Assembly: GCA_965369325.1 (NCBI GenBank)
Contig: CBDUQI010000145.1
Coordinates: forward strand, 1 to 15,092
Source of the DNA: CBDUQI01 sp965369325
Lineage (GTDB): Bacteria > Pseudomonadota > Gammaproteobacteria > Steroidobacterales > JBCBZW01
Length of the DNA stretch: 15,092 bases
Direction of reading: 5' to 3'
Shown here: one piece after another, positions 7,308 through 14,974 of the stretch
Layout: the number at the start of each line of letters is the position of its first letter
Position numbering within the stretch: the stretch's first letter is position 1
Made by a program: the position numbers and the translations under genes
The notes under the pieces: generated by a model
The model's database searches: none
Told to the model about the DNA's origin: nothing
Seen by the model: the letters and a program-made list of their open reading frames with translations, nothing else

Positions 7308-7921
7308 TGCAACGCCGGTCTAAGCGCCAGCCCAGCACATACCTGAGCTTCAATCACCGCCAGCTGCGCAGCCCGAAGGTTCACTTCATCGCACGCGAAG
7401 TAGGCATCAGCCAGATCGAAAAACAGCCGATGGTGGCGCCGCTCGGAACTCGCAATAGCACTGTAGAAACGCTGCAGCTTTCCGGCAGGTAAGCACTCGG
7501 CCAGCAGTGAGAAGCGTTCAGCGCCGCGTGCCTCGATAATGCCCCCGACCAACAATTGATCCAGCAAGTACTCGCCTGTGCCTTGGCGAATGGACTTTCT
7601 CAACGCCAGTACATATGGGTCTTTCACATCGCCGGCAAGAATCTGTCCGCGCTCGTGAATCAGTCGGATCACCTCACGATAGTGGCTGAGCTCCTCAATC
7701 GCCAGCTCCGCCATGACGCAGACCAGACGGGTGCGGTCGGGGTAGTGCGAGATCATGTTCACCGCCATACCGGAGGCTTTTTTCTCCGCCGAGGCGTGAT
7801 CGCACAGGAACACGTCAAAATCGGCCAGCACGGTCTCCGCCCAGGCAGCGGGCGTGCTGAACATCAGTGGCGCGTCGCGATCAAACGCGGGCGCCGCAGG
7901 CAGATCGACCGGGTCAGTCAT
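7304..7921 (-). CDS. miaE: tRNA-(2-methylthio-N6-isopentenyladenosine-37) hydroxylase MiaE
   Basis: MiaE is a non-haem diiron monooxygenase that hydroxylates the isopentenyl chain of ms2i6A at position 37 of tRNAs reading UNN codons, using O2. The 205-residue protein has the four-helix-bundle ligand set: FLCDHASAEKKASGMA with Glu46, EELSHYREV with Glu77 and His80, LLVGGIIEARGAERF with Glu130, and SSERRHHRLFF with Glu160 and His163. Length and motif order fit the family. It lies 6 nt after the metalloprotease stop with no clear ribosome binding site before its ATG, so it is probably read from the same transcript by coupling. Its stop overlaps the glycosyltransferase start. It needs MiaA and MiaB products, whose genes are not in this window. 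Confidence 0.93.
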   Translation of the reverse strand: MTDPVDLPAAPAFDRDAPLMFSTPAAWAETVLADFDVFLCDHASAEKKASGMAVNMISHYPDRTRLVCVMAELAIEELSHYREVIRLIHERGQILAGDVKDPYVLALRKSIRQGTGEYLLDQLLVGGIIEARGAERFSLLAECLPAGKLQRFYSAIASSERRHHRLFFDLADAYFACDEVNLRAAQLAVIEAQVCAGLALRPALH

Positions 7922-7927
7922 CGCACG

Positions 7928-10345
7928 CTAGATCGGTGAGCCCGGCGGCACCACCGGGGGCGCCGGGATCCGAGCAGCATCCGGCTTTTCAACAAACGCG
8001 GACAGCTCACGGGTGAGCGCACGCGCAAACGAATCGCGCCCCGACGACAAACGCCCGGCCAGCTTCATCAACTCGGCCAGCACCACGGCGCGCACGCTTT
8101 CTCCCGCACTGGGATTGACGGCCAGCCGCTGCGCTTCGCGCACCAACACCCAAGCCACTTCGCGTTGCACTGCGCCGTGCATCCCGGCGCCGAAGCGCAT
8201 CAGCACACGGTCCTGAAACAGTCCGCGCAACAGCTCTTCCAGCCCCGGCAGGTCATCGTTGGCAGCGTGCTGGACCACCAGACGCTGTGCGCGCGCCGGG
8301 TGCAGCAGCACCCCCACCGTCAGTTGCGCCGCCGCACGCGCCGGACTCAACGGGTCGAACAACACGCCAGTGCCGTGCGTAAAGTACTCCCGGCCACGCG
8401 CGTACTCCTGCGCGGGTGGATGCATGCTCGCGAGCACGTTGTCCGGCAGGTTTAGCACCTGCGCATCAAGTACGTCGGACAAGGCAGCAATGGCAGCACG
8501 CTGACGCTCGGCAGAGGCTGCGCGCGGCGATGGTGGGCGATCACCTCGCAGACCATACTCGTAATGCGCACCACCAATGCTGGTCGCGACTGCCAGCAAC
8601 TGATAGCGATGCAGCAGGTACACCGGCACCAGTCGGCGCTCCGCTTCTATCATGGGCAAGCTCTCGCGGATCACCGCCTCGCTGAAACCCGCGAGCGCCA
8701 CCTGGCGAATCTGCATCAGTTCCGCCAGCCTCACCAGCGGATCGGCGCCGTTGTCCCACAAATGCCCATCAACGTGAGCGGCCAGCCCCGCATCGCGTAC
8801 GTCCTGGTCGGCCAGAAAACGCAGCCCCGCACCGGCAAGCAAAATCTTGGCCAGGCCCTCGCGCTGCGCATCGACAGTGGCGAAATGGCGGTACGCGTAG
8901 TTAATGGCATGCAGGTCCCAGGCGCCCATGCCGACGGCGTAGGCATTGCTCAGATCCACCCTGCCCTGTGCGTCCAGGCGAAGATTGGGATGCGGATAGT
9001 CCATCACCGAGGCATCATCGTCTTCGCTGGCGGCAAAGTTGTGTGCCAGCCCCAGCGTGTGCCCCACCTCATGAGCGGCCAGCTGGCGCAGGCGCGCCAG
9101 CGCCAGCTCGCGCGCAGCACGTTCATCGCCGCTCCCCCCCTCGTCAAACGGTGCGGTTAACGCCTCGGCGATAAGTTGGTCCTGGCGCACACGCTGCGAG
9201 CCCAGGCTGACATGACCTTTGATAATCTCGCCGGTGCGCGGATCAATCACCCCGTAGCCGTAAGACCATCCGCGCGTGGCGCGGTGAATCCACTGAATAG
9301 TGTTAAAGCGGATATCCAGCGGATCGGCGCCCTCCGGCATCAGCTCCACCCTGAACGCATCCTTGTAGCCGGCCTGCTCGAAGGCCTGCGCCCACCAGGA
9401 GGCCCCTTCAATCAGCGCAGAGCGTATGGGTTCGGGCGCCCCGCGATCCACGTAGTACACCAATGGCTCCTCCACCGTGCCATCAGCATTGGGTTGCAGG
9501 CGATGGCGCACGATCACGCGCTGATCGATTGCGCTTTCCAGCGGCGCCGCGAAATCGGCGAAGCCGCGCGCGAAAGAGCCGCCGCGGGGGTGATGCGCAC
9601 GCATCTCAAACGCATCGTCCGGTGGCTCGATCCACTCATGGCGCATCTGCACCGTGATGCTCTGCGCGCTAGGCACCACATCCTGCACCCATTCCCCGCT
9701 ACCGTCGCCGGCAAAGGTGAGCATCGAACCCACTAGGCAGTTACGCGGAAATGCGCGAATGGATTTCGTCAGTACACTGGAGCGCTTGGCATCCACGGCG
9801 TAGCTGCCCTGGCCCTGGCTGGCCAGCACCTGGGCTACCCCGTGGGCATCACCCAGCAGGAATTCGCTGATATCCACCAGCACCCGCGCCGGATTAGCCG
9901 CCACGGCCGGCCAACCCGCCAGCACAGAATGCGCAAAGGCCTCGTTCACCGCGCGCACCTCGTCTGCATTGTCGCTGAGAGCGCGGAAGTCCAGATTCGG
10001 CTGCAGCATCAATACTTTGTCGCCCGCAACGCGCAATTGCACGTAACGCGTGCCGCCAATCTGGCCACGATCAAGGCCGAGGTCGTTAGAACCCACACCG
10101 CCCGGCAGCCAGTTGACATAAAGGGCCGAAATCCCTTCACTGGGGACCGCCAGATACACTTTCGCGCGTCCGGCATCCGCGTAGATGTCAATAAAGCCCG
10201 GATGATGTTCGAGCTTGCTGGTGAACTCATCGAAGGCCGGCAGATGCTCAGCCATCGCCAGCCCACTGGCGCCCAGACTGGCGCCCAGCGCGCACACGCT
10301 CCAAAGGGCCCTGAGTAAAGGCAAATCTGATCTTAACTGACGCAT
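7928..10345 (-). CDS. Secreted zinc-dependent metalloprotease (DUF5117/DUF4953-type, metzincin-like)
   Basis: The 805-residue protein begins with a signal peptide (hydrophobic core about 8-29, likely cut after AMA at 30-32), so it acts in the periplasm or outside. The zinc site is HEVGHTLGLAHN at 425-436: His425, Glu426, His429 and His435, the extended HExxHxxGxxH motif of metzincins. It is followed by a Met-turn candidate, SVMDYPHPN, with Met448. Surrounding sequence such as RGWSYGYGVIDPRTGEIIKG (361-380) is typical of the large bacterial zinc-dependent metalloproteases annotated with DUF5117 and DUF4953. The C-terminus ends in a proline-rich tail. The ATG is supported by AGGA 7 nt upstream. 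Peptide substrates are unknown. It is the first gene of a leftward unit with miaE and the glycosyltransferase, an odd pairing of a secreted protease with tRNA modification. Confidence 0.88.
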   Translation of the reverse strand: MRQLRSDLPLLRALWSVCALGASLGASGLAMAEHLPAFDEFTSKLEHHPGFIDIYADAGRAKVYLAVPSEGISALYVNWLPGGVGSNDLGLDRGQIGGTRYVQLRVAGDKVLMLQPNLDFRALSDNADEVRAVNEAFAHSVLAGWPAVAANPARVLVDISEFLLGDAHGVAQVLASQGQGSYAVDAKRSSVLTKSIRAFPRNCLVGSMLTFAGDGSGEWVQDVVPSAQSITVQMRHEWIEPPDDAFEMRAHHPRGGSFARGFADFAAPLESAIDQRVIVRHRLQPNADGTVEEPLVYYVDRGAPEPIRSALIEGASWWAQAFEQAGYKDAFRVELMPEGADPLDIRFNTIQWIHRATRGWSYGYGVIDPRTGEIIKGHVSLGSQRVRQDQLIAEALTAPFDEGGSGDERAARELALARLRQLAAHEVGHTLGLAHNFAASEDDDASVMDYPHPNLRLDAQGRVDLSNAYAVGMGAWDLHAINYAYRHFATVDAQREGLAKILLAGAGLRFLADQDVRDAGLAAHVDGHLWDNGADPLVRLAELMQIRQVALAGFSEAVIRESLPMIEAERRLVPVYLLHRYQLLAVATSIGGAHYEYGLRGDRPPSPRAASAERQRAAIAALSDVLDAQVLNLPDNVLASMHPPAQEYARGREYFTHGTGVLFDPLSPARAAAQLTVGVLLHPARAQRLVVQHAANDDLPGLEELLRGLFQDRVLMRFGAGMHGAVQREVAWVLVREAQRLAVNPSAGESVRAVVLAELMKLAGRLSSGRDSFARALTRELSAFVEKPDAARIPAPPVVPPGSPI

Positions 10346-10627
10346 TAATTCATCCTAACGGCCGCCGGGCCATATCAATCGTTCCGGGCATGGTGCTAAA
10401 CAGCGCCGCTTCAGGCAAGTGGCGGCGAGACCGGCAAGCCTGCGTGGCTGGCGGTGTTGCTGCGCCGCCACCGCCAGCAGCTACCAAAAAAGGCCCACCG
10501 AGGCCCGCCGCATGCCGCTCAAATAGGCGATAATAGGCGGCGCGCAACGGTTGCTGCGTCATCCGCGAGGCTGGAAGCCGCCGGAGCTGACCCACACCGG
10601 GCAAACAAGCAAAAAAAGGACCGCACC
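10346..10627. promoter_or_regulatory. 282-nt divergent control region between the metalloprotease gene and pepQ
   Basis: This is the longest gap without a gene. It should contain promoters for both directions. It holds a perfect 10-bp inverted repeat (10447-10478), two 8-bp direct repeats AATAGGCG (10522-10529 and 10532-10539, exactly one helical turn apart) and a GATAAT -10-like hexamer at 10529-10534 without a matching -35. Ribosome binding sites lie at both edges: AGGA for the protease and AAGGA (10616-10620) for pepQ. Frames open through it encode unlikely proteins. Confidence 0.45.
10447..10478. repeat. Perfect 10-bp inverted repeat with a 12-nt loop
   Basis: GCTGGCGGTG (10447-10456) and CACCGCCAGC (10469-10478) are exact reverse complements separated by TTGCTGCGCCGC. 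It lies about 100 nt from the protease start and 150 nt from the pepQ start. A run of seven A follows at 10485-10491, which gives a T-run on the minus strand before, not after, the stem, so neither direction gives an intrinsic terminator. It could be an operator or a leader hairpin. Confidence 0.5.
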
Positions 10628-11959
10628 ATGGGCGAACTGGCAGAACACTATAGCGACTATCTGACACGGCTGATGCGACGGCACGACGCGGCCTTGGCGG
10701 CCGCCGAGCTGGATTACATTATCGTGTTCTCCGGCGAACCGGTGAGTCACTTTTTGGACGACAACCACTATCCATTCGTGGTGAACCCGCAGTTTAAGAG
10801 CTGGTTGCCGTTGCTGGATGCGCCTTACTCAGCCGTGATCTACGTGCCGGGCGAACGACCGATTCTGGTGCACTATCAGCCGCAGGACTACTGGCATACC
10901 ACCCCGCAAGCGCCCTCCGGCTACTGGGTTGAGCATTTTGATATCCGCCCAATTGACCACCCCGAGGGGCTGCTGCGCCATTTGCCGGAGACGCCGACCG
11001 GGCGCCGCGGCGCCCTGGTGGCCGAGGCCGGAGTGGAGTTCGCGGGCATCCCGAACATCGAGCACAATCCAAGTAATCTGATTAACTATCTGGATTACTA
11101 CCGTAGCGTTAAACACCCGTACGAGCTGGCATGTATGCGCCGGGCCAGCGCGATCGGCACGCGGGCGCACCGCGTGGCCGAGCAGACCTTCCGCACGGGC
11201 GGCAGTGAATACGATATTCACTTGGCCTACCTGAATGCGGCGGGGCATACCGACGCGCAGCTGCCCTACGGCAATATCGTGGCGCTGAACGAGCATGGCG
11301 CCACCCTGCACTACCAGAGCCAGGCGCAGACTTCGCCGCCGATCCGGCGCTCGTTTTTGATTGACGCGGGCGCCAGCTACAACGGCTACGCCTGCGACAT
11401 TACCCGCACCTACGCCTACGAATCCGGTGAGTTCTCCGACCTAATCGACACCATGGAGCAACTTCAGCTGGCGGTATGCGGCGAGGTACGCGCAGGGGTG
11501 GACTATCGCGATCTGCATGTCGCCACCCACGCGAAGCTGGCGCAGGTGCTTATCGAGCACCAACTGCTCAGCGGGCTCAGCGTTGAGGCCATCGTAGCCC
11601 AGGGCATCTCCAGCGTGTTCCTACCGCACGGGCTGGGGCACTATCTGGGCCTGCAGGTGCATGATGTAGGTGGATTCCTGGCCGATGAGTGGGGCGAGAC
11701 CATCGATCGCCCCGACGGTCACCCCTTCCTGCGTCTGACCCGCACGTTGAAACAAGACGAGGTATTAACGATTGAACCCGGTCTGTACTTTATCGGCATG
11801 CTGCTAGAGGAACTGCGCAGCAGCGCCAACACTCAGCACGTCAATTGGGAGCGCGTGAACATGTTCATGCCGTTTGGTGGTGTGCGCATTGAGGACAACG
11901 TGGCGGTACGCCGGGACGGTTGCGAGAACCTAACCCGCGATGCGTTCGCTGCAGTCTAG
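10628..11959 (+). CDS. pepQ: Xaa-Pro dipeptidase (prolidase) PepQ
   Basis: PepQ is a cytosolic metallopeptidase of family M24B that splits dipeptides with proline at the second position; E. coli PepQ also degrades organophosphates. From the chosen ATG the protein is 443 residues, the same as E. coli PepQ. The pita-bread metal ligands are all present: Asp246 in FLIDAGASYNG, Asp257 in ACDITRTY, His338 in PHGLGHYLGLQVHD, Glu383 in TIEPGLYF and Glu422 in VRIEDN. The N-terminal creatinase-like domain includes FSGEPVSHFLDDNHYPF (34-50). The frame is open for 58 more codons upstream, but AAGGA 7 nt before the ATG at 10628 and the family length fix the start. Its last 20 nt overlap the next gene, suggesting an operon with the lipoprotein. 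Confidence 0.95.
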   Translation: MGELAEHYSDYLTRLMRRHDAALAAAELDYIIVFSGEPVSHFLDDNHYPFVVNPQFKSWLPLLDAPYSAVIYVPGERPILVHYQPQDYWHTTPQAPSGYWVEHFDIRPIDHPEGLLRHLPETPTGRRGALVAEAGVEFAGIPNIEHNPSNLINYLDYYRSVKHPYELACMRRASAIGTRAHRVAEQTFRTGGSEYDIHLAYLNAAGHTDAQLPYGNIVALNEHGATLHYQSQAQTSPPIRRSFLIDAGASYNGYACDITRTYAYESGEFSDLIDTMEQLQLAVCGEVRAGVDYRDLHVATHAKLAQVLIEHQLLSGLSVEAIVAQGISSVFLPHGLGHYLGLQVHDVGGFLADEWGETIDRPDGHPFLRLTRTLKQDEVLTIEPGLYFIGMLLEELRSSANTQHVNWERVNMFMPFGGVRIEDNVAVRRDGCENLTRDAFAAV

Positions 11960-13049
11960 TTCGTTGCTGAAAGTCGCTGCACTGACACTCACCGGGCTCG
12001 GGCTATGCGGGCTAATGACGGCCTGCCAGGGTAACGGCGCGCACGAAGCGGCCACCATCGACGCTGCGCAGGCCGCCGCATCAGGCACCTTTCGCTTGAG
12101 TGTCCGCGATGCGATTGATCAGGCGGAGCACCCAGGCCTGGGTACCCTGACGCCGCTCGGCGGCGGGGCCCAGCAACTGGTACTCAGCGGCGAGCCGATG
12201 GCACTCGCCACTGGGCAGTATCAGTTGCAGGCCGGCATCCTCACACGCATGGGCACCGCCTACCAACCCGTCACGCAAACGGTGGAGATTGCCCGCGATG
12301 CTGAAACTCACACCCTCATCACCGCACCTTTGCCAGCCCGGCTGCGCGCACAGTTCACCGTGCAGGGTGAGCCCGTGGATGGCGCACCGATCGACGTCTT
12401 TAACATGCCGGCGGGCGCCGGAAAAAAGCTGTTGAGTTTCGGGGCAGACGAGGAGATCTTCATTGACGATGGCAGTTATTTTTTTCGCAGCTCACCCAAC
12501 CCGGCCAATCAGAATCTACAGGTAGCGCAAACGGTCGTGGGCGCCGAGCAATACACGGTGCGCTTTGACCTGCGCAAAACCGTCCAGGTGTTCATTAAGC
12601 ATCGCGCCTCGCATTCGGATCTGGAGTACGGGATTAATCCGGCCCTGTGGCGCGAGGGCGAACTCGCCTGGCGCGTGCATGCGGTGAACGGCGGGCAGGT
12701 AACACCGGGTGAGTACGAAGTACGCATCGATAACGGGCTGGTCCGCCACCGCGCGCCGCTTACCGTGACCGAGGAAGATGAGAAAACGTATGAGGTACTG
12801 GTGCCCTCGGCGCACATTACCGTGCAGTATCAAAACGCCGACGGATCTGAGGGGATCGCCACCCGGGTAGGCATTCAGCCCAACGATTTTGAGTCCGGCG
12901 GGCGGATGCGCCAGTCCTCCACCCGGCTGCCACTACCGCCTGGCTCCTACACGTTGGTGGGGTGGCCGCCAGAGCGTGGTTACGAGGATCAAACCCTCGC
13001 GCTGAAGGCCGGCGATGATCGGGTGATCATGATGCAGGCGCGCCAGTAA
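11940..13049 (+). CDS. Lipoprotein with four tandem beta-rich modules, function unknown
   Basis: The 369-residue protein starts with a basic-hydrophobic signal ending in LMTAC, a lipobox with the lipidated Cys29; the next residue is Gln, so sorting to the outer membrane is expected. The mature part seems built of four similar modules of about 80 residues, each with a central G-x-Y turn: TGQYQL (91-96), DGSYFF (177-182), PGEYEV (256-261) and PGSYTL (334-339). Each is followed by a strand rich in V and T. The spacing is 86, 79 and 78 residues. The layout recalls PEGA or carboxypeptidase-regulatory-like beta-sandwich domains, but I do not recognise the family. No catalytic motif is seen. It overlaps pepQ by 20 nt in another frame, with only a weak ribosome binding site, pointing to coupled translation. 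Confidence 0.8.
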   Translation: MRSLQSSSLLKVAALTLTGLGLCGLMTACQGNGAHEAATIDAAQAAASGTFRLSVRDAIDQAEHPGLGTLTPLGGGAQQLVLSGEPMALATGQYQLQAGILTRMGTAYQPVTQTVEIARDAETHTLITAPLPARLRAQFTVQGEPVDGAPIDVFNMPAGAGKKLLSFGADEEIFIDDGSYFFRSSPNPANQNLQVAQTVVGAEQYTVRFDLRKTVQVFIKHRASHSDLEYGINPALWREGELAWRVHAVNGGQVTPGEYEVRIDNGLVRHRAPLTVTEEDEKTYEVLVPSAHITVQYQNADGSEGIATRVGIQPNDFESGGRMRQSSTRLPLPPGSYTLVGWPPERGYEDQTLALKAGDDRVIMMQARQ

Positions 13050-13061
13050 AACCGACGCGCC
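13037..13061. terminator. Weak hairpin at the lipoprotein/PQQ dehydrogenase convergent junction
   Basis: GGCGCG (13037-13042) pairs with CGCGCC (13056-13061) around a 13-nt loop that contains the lipoprotein stop codon. The two genes converge with only 22 nt between stop codons. There is no T-tract, and a 6-bp GC stem is easily found by chance, so the call is tentative. Confidence 0.22.
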
Positions 13062-13071
13062 CGCCGTTGTG

Positions 13072-14865
13072 TTAGTCGCTCGCTCGCAAGCTCAACGCCT
13101 TGTCCGGATTTAGCGCAAAAGCCAGAATCTCATCGCCGGTGGCAAAACCAAACAACTTGTTACCGCCCGCCGCGACCGCGATGTATTGGCGCTCGTCCAC
13201 CTCGTAGCTGATCGGCGGTGCGTTAACCCCATAGGGCGATTGATGCTGCCACAGCACTTTGCCATCGCGCGCGTCGAGCGCGTTAAAGTGCCCATCGCCC
13301 TCGCCAAAGAACAACAAACCGCCAGCCGTGGCCAGCACACCACCCAGCAGCGGATCGGGCCGTTTTAGTTGCCAACGCAATTTGCCACTGCTGGCATCGA
13401 TCGCGCTCAATGTACCCCAGCGTTCCTGCGCCAATTCCATATAGGAGTAACTGTCCCACGGATGCTCCGGCGTTGGCTGCAATGCCTTCTCGAAATAGGT
13501 GGCCGGGTGATGGATACCGGCCACAAACAACAAGCCGCTGGATTCGACGAACGCCATCGGCGACCAGGAAGCGCCGCCCAAAATGGCTGGTGCTACGCGT
13601 ACACCCATGGCACTTGGCGGCGCGAACAGATTCTGCTGCGGCACAAACGGCTGCGAGCGAAAGAGCAACTCGCCAGTCAGCCGATCATGGACGAATATCC
13701 AGCCGGTCTTACTGGCCTGTGCGACGGCCGCGCGGGGCTTGCCCTTATGGGTGATCTGCAACAGCACAGGCGGGCTGGCCACATCGTAGCCCCAGCGATC
13801 ATGCGGCACCTGCTGATAGGCCCACACGCGTTCGCCGGTTTGCAAATTGAGCGCCACCAGACTCACGGTATCGCGATTGTCACCGGGGCGCGTATCCCCA
13901 TTCATTTGCGGTGAGGGGTTGCCGGTGCCGATAAAGACCAGATTGTTGGCCTTGTCTACCGCCGGTGTCGTCCAGATGGAACCACCACCCAGTCGCCAAG
14001 TATGTTCGTGTTTGGGCGCGCGGTGCCGTTCAGCCGCGATGTTGCGATTAAGAGGCACGCCGTAGTCTGTGTTCGCCGTAAACTCTCCGCTCCACTCGGG
14101 GCCCGGCACGGAGTACCACCGCCACAGCTCATCGCCATCCTCCGCATCAAAGGCGAGCAGAAAACCGCGCAGCCCTTCGAGCCCGCCCGACAGACCGACC
14201 ACCGTCAGCGCGGTCGCGGAATCGTCGCGATCCAGATCCAGATGCAGCCCGTAACCGGCGCCGGTAATGCCCACCAGCACTTTGCCGTCCACTACCTGAG
14301 GGGCCATATTGGCGCCGAAGCCGGTCGCCCCGGTCACTGTGGCCCCTTCAAAGGCGGCATCGCCAAGCAGCGGCGCCAGCGCTTCACGCTCACCCGCCAC
14401 CCGCTCGGCATCCCGATCGACAATCGGGCGTGCCCAGTTCAGCTCGCCGCTCGCGGCATCGAGCGACACCAGTTGCCCATCCACGGTGGCCATGTAAATG
14501 TTGCCACGGTACCAGGCGACCCCGCGATTGGCGGGGCCGCAGCACCAGTCCCGATGGATGTGCTCGTGCACGTAGCGCCAGCGCAGATCGCCCGTGGCGG
14601 CGTCCAGTGCCACCACATCGTTAAACGGTGTCGAGACGTACATGACGTCGCCAACCACAATCGGGGTCGCCTGAAAGCTGGCCTTGCGCCCGGTTTCCAC
14701 CCGCCAGGCGAGCGACAGCGAGGACGCATTCTCGGTACTGATCTGCTGCGACGGGCTGTAACGGTGATTGGCGTAATTGCCCCCGAACAACGGCCATTGC
14801 TCGGCCGCCTGCACCCCTGAAGTGCCCGCCGCCCCCATCAGCAAAAAGATGATCAAAACCCGCAT
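13072..14865 (-). CDS. Periplasmic PQQ-dependent dehydrogenase (quinoprotein alcohol dehydrogenase-like)
   Basis: From the ATG at 14865 the protein has 597 residues: a signal peptide (MRVLIIFLLM core, cut likely after VQA at 18-20) and an eight-bladed PQQ propeller. Repeated blade motifs such as VVALDAATGDLRWRY, LVSLDAASGELNW, LSAIDASSGKLRW and FNALDARDGKVLW are plain. Adjacent Cys108-Cys109 in DWCCGPANRG match the vicinal disulfide of quinoprotein alcohol dehydrogenases, and GNPSP at 315-319 (with its Asn) matches their calcium/PQQ site. The usual HDxWDYD is HDRWGYD here (355-361). Such enzymes oxidise alcohols or sugars in the periplasm. There is no cytochrome c domain, so an external electron acceptor is needed. 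The frame also opens at a TTG at 14898, but the ATG has GGAG 7 nt upstream and gives a proper signal peptide. Confidence 0.88.
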   Translation of the reverse strand: MRVLIIFLLMGAAGTSGVQAAEQWPLFGGNYANHRYSPSQQISTENASSLSLAWRVETGRKASFQATPIVVGDVMYVSTPFNDVVALDAATGDLRWRYVHEHIHRDWCCGPANRGVAWYRGNIYMATVDGQLVSLDAASGELNWARPIVDRDAERVAGEREALAPLLGDAAFEGATVTGATGFGANMAPQVVDGKVLVGITGAGYGLHLDLDRDDSATALTVVGLSGGLEGLRGFLLAFDAEDGDELWRWYSVPGPEWSGEFTANTDYGVPLNRNIAAERHRAPKHEHTWRLGGGSIWTTPAVDKANNLVFIGTGNPSPQMNGDTRPGDNRDTVSLVALNLQTGERVWAYQQVPHDRWGYDVASPPVLLQITHKGKPRAAVAQASKTGWIFVHDRLTGELLFRSQPFVPQQNLFAPPSAMGVRVAPAILGGASWSPMAFVESSGLLFVAGIHHPATYFEKALQPTPEHPWDSYSYMELAQERWGTLSAIDASSGKLRWQLKRPDPLLGGVLATAGGLLFFGEGDGHFNALDARDGKVLWQHQSPYGVNAPPISYEVDERQYIAVAAGGNKLFGFATGDEILAFALNPDKALSLRASD

Positions 14866-14974
14866 TAATCCGCTCCCACAAATCCATCTGCCAAACAAAG
14901 CTGGCGAGCTTACTATGAACTGATACGCTTTTTAACCGCCCGTATGCATCTACGGCGTGCGAGCCCGCTGGGAG
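14866..14974. promoter_or_regulatory. Upstream region of the PQQ dehydrogenase gene
   Basis: These 109 nt precede the leftward dehydrogenase and should include its promoter if it is transcribed separately from the possible gene to the right. The only clear element is GGAG just before the ATG (complement near 14873-14876). An AT-richer patch at about 14908-14935 is the likeliest promoter location, but no -35/-10 pair stands out. Confidence 0.3.

Noticed and set aside
8564..9160. 198-codon rightward open frame over the metalloprotease
   Set aside because: It is the complement of the protease zinc-site region; the conserved motif reads only on the other strand.
10479..10495. Intrinsic terminator made of the 10447-10478 stem and the A-run
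   Set aside because: A terminator for rightward transcription needs T after the stem; here it is A. Leftward transcription meets the T-run before the stem, which is the wrong order.
10454..10627. 58-codon upstream extension of pepQ
   Set aside because: The extension has no similarity to prolidases, whereas the ATG at 10628 has AAGGA 7 nt before it and gives exactly 443 residues.
10350..10667. 105-codon leftward frame across the protease/pepQ gap
   Set aside because: The translation is low-complexity and Ala/Gly/Pro/Arg-rich, it overlaps both the pepQ start and the inverted repeat, and it has no ribosome binding site.
14002..14820. 272-codon rightward open frame over the PQQ dehydrogenase
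   Set aside because: It is antisense to clear propeller blades, the vicinal Cys pair and GNPSP motif; its length reflects lack of stop codons in GC-rich DNA.
14866..14898. TTG start for the PQQ dehydrogenase at 14898
   Set aside because: The internal ATG at 14865 has GGAG at ideal spacing and yields a normal signal peptide; the TTG adds 11 residues that spoil it.
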